A stretch of DNA of 64,000 nt, from NCBI GenBank assembly GCA_030549495.1, contig JAUIRK010000297.1, positions 462,201-526,200 of the forward strand, given 5' to 3'. Every line of letters begins with the position of its first letter. Positions within the stretch are counted from its first letter, which is position 1. Both the position numbers and the translations under genes were made by a program. Below, piece after piece: positions 1 to 12,000 of the stretch. Origin of the DNA: Nectonema munidae. Its lineage: Eukaryota; Nematomorpha; Nectonematoida; Nectonematidae. Below the pieces are notes generated by a model. That model worked only from the letters and a program-made list of their open reading frames with translations, was not told the origin of the DNA and did no database searches.

Positions 1-29
1 TAACATTTCTTTTCCAAAATATTGGAAGG

Positions 30-3000
30 TTCACTTGTTACTCATTAAAATTTATAATGTATGAATCTTTCATAGAAATCCTAGATTATGGATATCCCCA
101 AAATACTGATGTTGGAATTCTCAAGACGTTCATAACGCAGCAAGGAATAAAATCACAGGTAACTTTTACACCCTCTTTCCATTCCACTTTTAAGCACGTG
201 ACTTTGAATATCTAATTAAAATTAATAATTAAGAGGATGCTTTGAAACTTTATTTTGTACGTATACGTTTTTCAAGTATAAAAAATATAAATTATAAATG
301 GAAGGAAGGAGTGAAGATAAGAGCAACTATTCTTTGTAGTATGGCTGATTGAAGAAAATCTTTACTTTTGCAAAACCTTTCCTTCATTCAGATTTCAGAC
401 ATACTACAAAGAATATTTGTTTTTACATTTACTCCAATTTATAATTTATATTTTTTGTCCTTGAAATAGACACACTTGCTGAAAACGTTTGGATTATAAT
501 AAAGTTTAAAAGTGTCCTCTTAATTATTAATTTCATTTGGATAATTTACAACATCTCATCATAATATTGCATATTTAATGCATTTTTTCCTTAAGACAAA
601 GGAAGAGCAAGCAATGATTACGTCACAAGTCACTGGACAAATCGGCTGGCGACGTGAGGGCATTAAGTATCGCAAAAATGAACTCTTTCTCGACATCATA
701 GAATATGTTAATTTGTTGATGTCACCCCAAGGTATCACGCTTCGCATGCCTATTTGTATCGCGTGAACGAGATTTCATTGACAACCAAAACTAGATTCAC
801 TTTTTACTAACTAAAATATAACTAGCTCTCTAATTACTGAATAAGCAACTTTATTAGTTAAATTAGCCAGGTCTTTTAATCGTTAAATTGAATATCAGGA
901 TTTTAACCCATTAAGTACCATAGAAATCAGACGATATCTAAAAAAACGCAGACGATTTATATTCAAAGTCATTGAAAAAAGCAGACGAAGATGAAATTAC
1001 TTATGTTCCCAAATGGAAGCATTGGGACTTAATGGATTAATCCATTTAGTATCAATGTTCGCAAATGAAACCCAGACGAACTCTTGCTTTGAATAGAATT
1101 AAATATGGATTACTGAAATCGCTATATTTTTCTATATATTAGAAATATAGAAAAAATATTTATAAGTAATATATATATATTACTATATTTTTTCTGGATT
1201 ACTGAAAAGCATTTTGTGTTAAAGGGGTACGAGTCGAAGCTGGTGTCCAGGGCCGTTTTCAATCCGATTTGACTGATGTTATCAAATTGGACTCCGCGCC
1301 TGTGTGCCTTTTCCTATATTATATGATGTACAAAATACTACTTAAAAACGTAAAATGGAAAGTGAGATCATCTTTCTCATAATATTAATTCATTATGCGT
1401 GATGATTTTTGTAAATTCCTCCTTTAGCAATGGCGGATTTTTTCACTTTTCAAAGCGACGTGGAATGGCGTATTTTTTTCTTACTTTTTACGAAAATACG
1501 CCATTCCACGTCGCTTTGAAAAGTGAAAAAATCCGCCATTGCTAAAGGAGGAATTTACAAAAATCATCACGCATAATGAATTAATATTATGAGAAAGATG
1601 AAGCATTTAAGTTTTCTTAATGTTAAAAGTAAAGCAATAAAAGTATCCATAGTGCTTTTAAATTTTTTTTATATCAAGCATTAAATGTCTTTTTTGGGTT
1701 TTTTTATCTGTTTTTTATATGAAATATAAACACCGATAAATTTTACTATGTAGAGTCGGGGCCCCTCTATCAGATTTCTAATTGGGCCCCGCAATTCCTA
1801 GCACCGGCCCTGCTGGTATCTATTTAATACAATTTTGGACGCGGAGTCGCGTTTTTTAAGTATTTAAGGATAATTTCAGTGATTATATGAAGTGACTTTT
1901 TTTAGCCAAGTTGAATTTTTATTTTAATTATTTGAAGTCTGAGTTTAGATTTTTGTATGTACTTGGAGTCGGAGTCAGATACTCTCCCTTCAACCATAAG
2001 TACCCAGCTATGAGAGGCTTTTTCTAAAATCACTCTGCGTAAAGTTCACTTTTTTAAAAATATTGAATTAAATAATAGTGACTCAAAAGTCGCCATTACA
2101 GTTTGAGTCAATTCTGATTATAATCAGAATCACAGAAATTCCTAGAATCGTAGTTAGAATCAATCATTTTTGAGAAAATTGTATAAATCAGATCTAGAAA
2201 ACCATAAAATCGGATTATCTCAGTAATTGTAGTGCTGGAAGTTTTGCTGGTATACACCAGGAGAGCGAGCAGAGTTTCGTGAGAAACTAATAACTGAGCT
2301 CCACACTACCTCCCTATCGAAGCAACACAATTAGATGACACTTCGCATGCACAGTTAAAACTACGTGTAAAGGAGGATTTTTTCATTCAGCAAAATATCT
2401 AGTGTGCAAAAAGGCAAACTTAAAGAGCTGCTATACTTTATTTAAAATGTATAAAACATTAAAAAATTTCGATTTCTTTTATTTAGCAAGAAAACATCTA
2501 GAATCATCGATTTATCGATATAAGGATTAGCAATCACAGAATCCAAATCACAGGACGACTGTGGTAAAACTAAAACGCATATTTTAAATATCTTGTTAAA
2601 GTCGCCAGTTGTGACCTAGAAATTACTATAGCGTCCAACTATCTTATATTTCGCTCATTCTATCTTAGAACTAACTGTTTTGGATGCGCTATTTTGGGAT
2701 TAATTGTTTGCAATGGTATAATTTCTCTATAATTTATACAATGGTGAATCTCATGGATTTTTCTTTTATTTCAAAAATGAACATGAATTTACTTATAGAT
2801 ATGATGAATGTATAGACTTACCATATTTTTGCAATTAAAAACCGAGAGGCTTCAGAACAAAGGCTTTTATCAGATAAAAAAATAAAAATACACAGACATG
2901 TTTATTTATACTCTGTAAAAATAACCTATATTGACTGTATAAATTTATATATTCGCTCAATCATATTTATCTGTAGACAAAACTTTTTTCAAAAAGTTTT

Positions 3001-6000
3001 TGTTGGATTTGACCTTATTGTAAAAATTGCAGCAAGAAAGATTCGAATTAATTTTGCAGGTGATAAGAGCTTTCATATTCTGCTCCATACTTCTTTGATC
3101 AGACCACATCTTATCCATGATTGAAAAAATTCTCTCAACAGGAACTGATGTTCCAGGTAAACAAAGTATAAATTCAATTAACTTTTCAAAATTTGGAATT
3201 CTTATCTCTTTTTTTTCAAATTTTTTTAAAATATCTGGACCCATTTCTGTTCAAGAGATGCTTTCTGCAAGCTATCTTCCTTGCAACATTTATAAATATG
3301 CTTTTTTACATCTACTTCCTCATCAAAGAGAGAGTCGCTGTCAATCATCTGCTTCCTAAACATTACGTAGATCTTTTTTGTAGATTCAAGCACTTGTTAC
3401 CACGATAATTCCGCTTAAGGTCAACCCAACGGTGAGAATGCAAATCTTCATAAGCTTCATCATAAAGACCCAGATATGATAGACACTTATCATAAAAGTT
3501 TCTTGCTTCTTTGTAACACCTTTCTACGTTTACTTCACCTGCCTCTTTTAGCTTTCTCAGGAGCACCATTACCTGGGATGGCAAGAAGTTATTTTCTTTC
3601 TTTGCAAATACGTTTTGCTTTAGTACTGACAGAACAAGCACCACTTCTACAGCACTTAGCTTTTAAATAGTCTAATTGAAGTATTTTAACTGCCCATGAA
3701 CGAATTTTAAATAGAGCTCTTGAGTTGGGTCTTCAAAACAGTCGTAGGACAACCTTCTTGGGAGTTAAAGTAACTTCTTAATCCTTCAAGCAAAAAAAAG
3801 TCGCAAAAGTGTCTGAGTTTTGTAACGCGAACAATGTATATATGAAAAAACTTGTAGATTTTTACAACAAGGCTTTCGACAGCTACGGGGAGATTATCTA
3901 CAGCATGTTGAATGCAATTGTGCACAATGTGAGCTGCACATCCAACCTCTGTCAGATTTCTTTGAATATTTTCTTTTACTTTAAAGAAAACATTATTCTG
4001 TCCTCTTCTTTTCAAACCTTCAAAGTTTGTATTACAATTATCTGCGCAAAAACCCAGTAAGTTTTTCTTTAAGACCATTTTGCTTGAGAACCAAAATTAG
4101 GTATTCGCTAAGTATTCCAGCTGTTTCACCTCCAAGTGATGTGAATTCTAAAAGTTTCGCTTTCACACCAACATCAGTTACAAAATAACGAACTACAACT
4201 GGAACAATTTTGATCTCATTTCTGTTTGAAGCATCAATAGAAGCCGAAATAAAATCTGCTTTATTTAATTCTTGACGTAGTTCAGTAGCTATCAGCAGGG
4301 CAATGCAATTCGTAACCACTGTTCCACATTTTGTTCTTCAAAGAGCAAATTTAGGTTCAAATAATTTTGAAACTAGCTTAGAGGTACAATCTGAACTTCT
4401 GAAGGACTGTCCATGAATAGCCGTGTGATACGCAAAAGTAGCTTCTTTCGTTGTTAAGAGTAGAGACTCATCAGAAGAAGCAGCTTTGAATAAGTTTGTC
4501 ACACGAGATGATGACATTACAGTCTCAAGAGAAGATTTGTGTTTCTTCGTTTCAAAGTGGTCTTCTAAGCGTCCACCATGGCTAATTGAAAAAACAGATT
4601 GACGATAATTGCAAAGAACTTTGCTATCAACAGTTTCTTTTAAAAATGGATAGTCTCTTTTAATAGCACTGGTAAAATTGCATTTTCTTTTAGGCATTTT
4701 AAGATAAATTCTAAATAAGCACAATAATTTTAGCAAGATTTAAATTGAAGTCTAAATTAGTAGGATAAACTGTTAGATCAAGAAAAATTACTTACTGCTA
4801 TTTTCAGAATACCTAACCTAATTCAATAAAATCAACAAAATGTTTTTTGCCAAACAAGTTTATATACCTGTAGCAGTGGCGTCTCGTGGCTTCAATCCAT
4901 TAAAATGCCAAATCTAACCATAATTTTTCATCATGTTTTCAATGCCATTTGTAATTATTAGATACAGTTTATTAGTGGGGGAAGCAGAAAAAGATTGGTG
5001 GTGCTGTAGCACCACAGCACTTCTTCATGAGTCGCTACTGACCTGTAGGGCCATGTTAGCTGGTTGAAGGGTTTAACCTGGACTTTTCTATCGACCGGTC
5101 GGGACGCCGGGAATTGGATAAGCATTTATTTATTTCTTCATCAATTGCAGCATAACCTACATGCTGGTGACTCGTACAGGGATATACATTGAATTCCAAA
5201 ACTTTGTTCTTAGATTTTGTGGGCGACTTAGATAGCAGCGATATACACGGTAATAAAATAAAATTTAGTTTAAAATTTTTTTATTTTTGACTTGATTTTA
5301 TACACACTTTCAAATGTTTTAACCAAGTGTTGAAAATAGTAATTTTAAGAGAATTTTATGCAAGCAAAATTTTTCACCTCAATATCTACATCCACTAGGA
5401 TGTGTAGCGTCAAATCCTTATTAGCGGATTTAGATTTGTATCATTGATTTGCTTACTCACATTCTCATTTATCCCTCAACACATGAACGAAGTACTTGTT
5501 AAATAATCTAGGGTTTTTGCAAAAATAAGTCATGTAAGTTTCTTTTTCATAGGTCAGGTATTGAGCGCCCATGTAGCAGGCAAAGTGATAATGAAGAGCT
5601 ATCTCAGTGGCATGCCAGAGTGCAAGTTTGGTATAAATGACAAAATCATTGTGGAAGGAAAATCCGCAGTCAAATCTGAATCTACATCATCCACCGTCTC
5701 TTCTAACAAAAAGTATGCATTTTTTGCTCTTGTTGTATTTGAAAGGACGGTCTGTCTAAGACGAAGTCGATGGAGTGACAGGCCTTGCCATTTATTGCTT
5801 GACTAAAATTCGGTCTTCTTCAATGCAATTTTATATAACTGGGAATTCAAATTTACCATCGTCTTTTACTTGACATTGTTTTTATGTTCAAACATGCATG
5901 ATAATAATAAAGATTTTTAGTTTTTGTTAGAAGCCTGTTGCTCACAGGGTTGGGATTATTAATAAACCATTTTAGTTCTCACGAAGCAGACGATATTAAT

Positions 6001-9000
6001 CAAGCGCTTTTGAATTCCATTGGAAATTCGAGTGTCTTCGTTTCTGTGCAGCAGTGGTTCTGACACTCTTGTTTTTTGAAGGTAGACCCCTCATAGCTAT
6101 TCGACAAAAGAAATCTTATTCTATTTAATACCTGTTTATACTAGAATCATAAAGGTTCTTCTATTTTAAAATTATACTGAATCGGGATCTTGTATAGGGA
6201 TCAGTATTGGCAGGTGTAAATTGCAGTAAAACCTGTATTTTTAGTAATAATCTTTCTGAAGTGGAATTGCCCATGCAATACCAAAATATCACTGCCAACC
6301 TCTTATTTTTTATTTGTGGACCGCTATGAATATTTTATGGACCAGCAGGGTCCATGTGGTTTCCGGTTGAAAACCATTGTTATACAGTCTATTTCAGAGT
6401 TTTCACGGTTTTTTTATGGCATGTGGCATAATATTTATTATAAAACTAGTTAGTTACTTTTAATAAATTAAATATAGATATTTTCATATAAAACATGATA
6501 ATTTATCATTAAACTGGTTAAAACTGGGCTAGAATGTTTATTTTGTATAACAAAATTATGAGTTTACTAAGTATGGCAGTTGACTATGATCCTGTCTTAC
6601 TTTATATTTCTCGAATTCAAAAGTTGCAAAAATGCACGATGTTTCAAAAGAAATCGTTGATCGCATTTTGACCATACCGAGGGCCGCATGACCCCCAAGG
6701 CGCAAATTGGAAACACTACTCTACAGGAATAATAACGCAAATTTGGTTAAGGGGAAAACCTCGTAATTGCCTGGCTCATAAAAGCAATATATAAATTATT
6801 TTCTTTCTATCCAATCTTTGAACCACAGTAAAGTAACTTACAGTTTGATTCACTCGTTCTGGGTTCGATTCTCCATCTGCGAAAATTATTCCTCCTTTAG
6901 AATCAATACCAACTGTAAAAAAAACTAAAATTTAGACCGTTTACAAATACCTAATTTTGATGGGTACATCTTTCAAAAATTGTGATGAATTCAACAAAAT
7001 TTCAGCATTTTTAAATATTCTAGTCAATTCATAGGAACACACTCTCAGAAATGAGAAATTCATACATTTAGAGACACTCACACCGGCATACACAAACAAA
7101 CATGCATACCCATCAACATTGACAGACAGATACAGATTTATACACCACTTTCGCTTATATAAGAAACTGATTTTGGGGTGCTATGAGCTCAAGCCTGGCG
7201 TAGACACTCTGAAAGAGCGACATACAAAAAGCGATACTTTTAAAGCGTCAGGCATGTTTAAGCGACGATGGCTTGAGCACTAAAACTATGTCAAATATTT
7301 CTTAAAAATTCTCTAAAAATAAATACGTACCCTTTTATCCATAATAACTTTCACTATAGGTGACACCTGTAGAATTTTGTTACACTTTCGCAGCAGCAGC
7401 GATAAACCAGTCTAATTTCAGCCAACCCGCAAAAATCCACCATAAGGTACTGCTGGCTTTTTGCAGGGAAATATTCATTCTCATTTTATAGAAGGAATTT
7501 CTAAATTAATAAATAAACATCTGTTTAATTTACTTCCTAATTAATTTCATTTGGATGGACTGTTCCTATTCGATGCATAAAAGTCAGGAATATTTTATTC
7601 ATCATGAATTATATTTGACCTTATCATTACTTATTAGAAAATAATTATAATTGAATATTGAAATAGTGGACCTTTCTTTTTATACATAACATTTTATAAT
7701 GAAAATTTATTTACCTATTGCTAATATGAATTTTCTTTTTATGGTAGTGATTATTAACTTTTGGGCTCTACCACAGAAGTTTAGAGGGATCCTTTAAAAA
7801 TTTTGAAAATGTAATAATGTCCTAAAAAAATTTTTACACCAATTTTATTGCTCACATATTGACCCAATTTTTTATTTTCTGGAATCATAAAACTTTGGAG
7901 CATTTCTTTCTTTTTTTTTTATCAAAAACTCTGAGCAATATTTTTTAAAGATTGTTAACGTTTTGGATTTGGTATGATGAACATGTAAAAATATCTGGTC
8001 GGAAAAGAAATGGGAGCCAGGAGGATGTTTGCATAAAGGGATGTGAAGCACTGAGTTAGATGAATTTTTCTTTCATCAGTAACTTTATAGTGGTGGTCTA
8101 TCAAAAAATGAATAAAATAAAGAATATTTATCACTGTTGAATGTCAAAATTTTTTATTAAACGGACTTTAACTTGTTATAAAATTCCTACTTTGATATAA
8201 AACTTTTTTTATTTGATGAATACTTAAGTAAAGCACTGATTGCCATTGATGATTGCCAGTTTCACCAATGCGTCAAACTTACAAAATTTGAAACTGAACA
8301 CGCAATAAGCTTCATTCCTCCTGACGGCGAATTTGAATTGATGAAGTAATTTTTAAATATGCTGATTTCTTTATCTTTTTTTGATTCCAAAATCTAATAA
8401 CGTTGCGTTATCATTTTTAAATTTATGAAGAACATAGGGAGAAACGCCATTAGTAATAGTATAGAAAATAAAGAAAGAGTTTTGCACCTTCTTACGAGTA
8501 TTTATTTAAGATTTTCATATTTACTCTGTTTAGAACATCGCTATCCTACTCGTTCTTCTCGTTTCCTTCTTTCTTTCTTTTCTTTAGGTTGACTGAAGAG
8601 GGTGGTTTTAAAACCACTGAAATATTTTTTTAATTAATACTCCTAAAAAAGTGCAAATCGCGTTCTTATTTTCTATTTTTAAATGATATATTAGGCGCTC
8701 CAATTAAGTGTTCTTCATATAGCCAGTGACTTTTCGATCTTTATATATATTGTGCTACATATGAGAATCTGGTATGATTCGCAATGTACGGGGACAAATG
8801 CAAATGGTTATTTGTACCAAAAAAAATGGTCAATCCTCATATGTGTCGAGGCAATTTATAATGATACAAAGGAAAATGCTTACTTAAATTTTTTTTAAAT
8901 TAATCAATTTGATATACATTCCATTTTTATTCTATTTTATACACATTCAAAACCTGTAAAACCTACAGTATAACTCAGGTAAGCAAAATACTACCAGGTA

Positions 9001-12000
9001 AAGATTTTTATGTGCCTCAGTATAATAAAGTTACAATCTAAAGTTTTTTTTTTATTTTTTTTATTTTATTTAATATTTTAATAAAAAAAAAGAGGGAAGA
9101 ATAAGAATAATAACACAGCATGGTGGATCAAACCAAATAGGTTATTGTCACACCTATAAAAAAATAGGAACACTATACTAAATTCATATTAACAACAGGA
9201 CTTAAAAATGATATAAAAAATAGGAGAAAAAATCCAGATAATAATTATATATAGCTAGAGAAGCTATTTAAAAATTTTGGGCGTTTGAAAATAAGAGATA
9301 TTCATTCGACACGATCATTGATTGGCTGAAAAAATTTCCGCTAAAATAGCTGTTTTTTCTCCTATTTTACTTTTTAGCAGTTGAGTCAGTATTTTAATTC
9401 ATGCAGAACGAAGTTTCATTTATTAAAGTAAATTTATTGTTTTAAGTTTATAATCAATTTTTATCTTGTGATTATTCTGTAAATACCTTGATGAAGGAAA
9501 ATATAAAATTACCTTAACCCGTTACTTTAACGACCAGAATAATCAGACGATATCGAGTATAAAGCAGAAGATTTGTATTAAAAAGAATTAATAAACGCAG
9601 ACGATCCACATTTTTGTAAAGTCGACTGTGGTCGATAATAATCGGTTATAGGCATTTTATAATTCATCACTATGTCTATAAAAGCCTTGTGTAATATTTT
9701 TTTTAACAAATTGCTACCGAAAACAAAATTTTTCCAAAATCTTGCACATTAAGGGCCATTAAGAAATTGGTTCAGTACTTGTCAATCAACTATTATGCAA
9801 ATTGAGGAATAAATTTGAATAGCCAAAATCAGCGGTAGAGTGAATTTTTAAGGGTTCCCCTTTCACTTTTTGTCTCCATCATAATGGATAAGTCCCTAGT
9901 GCAGAGGTTTTGCTTAATGTTTCAGCATCTCTTGTTTAAATTTGGAAACCCGAAAATTTGAACTGTCTAGTTTGAATTTCGTGAATTTCACACTAGAAAT
10001 GAGTAAGAGTTTCTAGTAAGGTATGGTTGTGGCCTGAAAACTTGGATTGGAAAATTCAGTCTCAGAAAACTGTGTGTCAAGCAAGTTATTAGTTAGCTAG
10101 TTAGTATGTTATGATAGTAACTAAAAAAATATATAATAGTATTATAGCTATTCAAATATAATAGTAGAAGGAATTTCTAAGACTGACTTTTCCTATTTTT
10201 TTCTACGAAAATCATTTAATATTTTTGTATACTCAATCCGTCTCAACTAATCTTAAGTAAGCTATTAGGCATTTTATTTGACTCTCTCAAGCTCTTTTCG
10301 ATTTTTTTCACAATTTTAGACTTTAATTTTCAATGCAAATTGGAGATCGAGTTTTCCTAGCACCGATGTAGTATTGTAAACTATACTCATAGTAAACCCC
10401 TTTTCTTTTGCACAGATATCGTACGACAAAAGACATAAGCTTGCCTTTCAGAGCAATTCCATTAGTGAGAGAAATAGGCAGATCCAAGCTTGAAGTAAAG
10501 GTTGTCATCAAATCCAACTTCAAACCTTCTCTCCTCGCTCAGAAGATAGAAGTGCGTATACCGACTCCTCTGAATACGAGCGGAGTGCAGCTGATGTGCC
10601 TCAAAGGCAAAGCTAAGTACAAAGCCAGTGAAAATTGCATCGTTTGGAAGTGAGATTTGAATGATCGCCTTTTTGTTGAAATACCTCTACTTCTTCCATC
10701 CTCATTGTTTTCTCCTTCCTAGGTTAAAGAGGATGGCTGGTATGAAGGAATCTCAGATTAATGCAGAAATTGATTTATTGCAGACGAATGATAAGAAAAA
10801 GTGGACTCGGCCTCCCATTTCAATGAACTTTGAGGTATAAATTTGTTTTCTCTTATACGATAGCACTCTTTGAGCTTTTGGTATACAAACTCACTGCAGT
10901 GGCACCATTAACTTCCTCCAAAATTATCTTTACCTTTGTTTCTATTCGGTTTTTGCAAATGATTGATTATAAGAATATTGATTGTTATTTAGTTAATTAG
11001 CTAGTAGATTACTTTAATAGCAATACTAGTTGATTACGAGTGCGGTACAGATTCCAGTTTTTTGATCGATTCTGATGCTTAAGACAATTTTTTTCAATAA
11101 TGTAATGTACTTAATTTTGAAGTTTGTTTATTGTCTCTGATTAATCTACATACTATTTAATGAATGCCCAATTCGCTAACTAATTCTGGCTTTTTAAATG
11201 AAGAAAAATCTGAATCGTACAAAATTTTGCTATCGTCTCATCAGTTTCACGATATCATATGTAGGAAAGGCTCTGCATGAAATACAAAAACTGGTATTCA
11301 CTCTCGACACCGCTTTTATGAATTGTTATTTATTTATGGACTCAACTCAAAGGATCGGTGTTCTTCGGAAAATTTACCGATGCCGATTATAAAAAACAGG
11401 GCAAATGACGACGCCGATTCAATGAGTACATCTCTAGTAGTTAGTTAATATTTTTATGCGCCTGAAATTATACACAAGAAAATTCTACTAACAAACATTT
11501 AACCCAAAAAATTTCACCCAGTGAAATTTTACCTATAAAAGCTCCTTCACATTTTAGATTTGTAAACTACAGCATTGTGAAAGCAGCCTGTACAGCTTTC
11601 TCAAAATCGATGATGCAACTAACTGGTCCACTATTTGGACGAAAGCTAAAAATCACCTAAAAAAGCTTTCGATATATAGCTATTTGTTTGTTATTAAACA
11701 AAACAAACATTTGTGGGAGACATTAACCATTAATACGTATGAATCGTAAAAAGCTGGGTCCAAATATGTGAGCTATTAAACGCGAACAAGCTAGAACAAG
11801 CTGCAAGATACTTAAATGGATTAGAAATTTGATGTCAAGTACAACATGTTGTTGGAAGTGCAGGATATCCAAAATAAGTTGCTGGTTCTGAATATAGGTA
11901 GAAAGCTTGTTAATAGCTTGTAATTGTGAACTAGCTTTGGTTGTGTAGCATCTCCTATTAATTCTCATGTTAACCCATTAACGTCCAGAATAATCAGACG

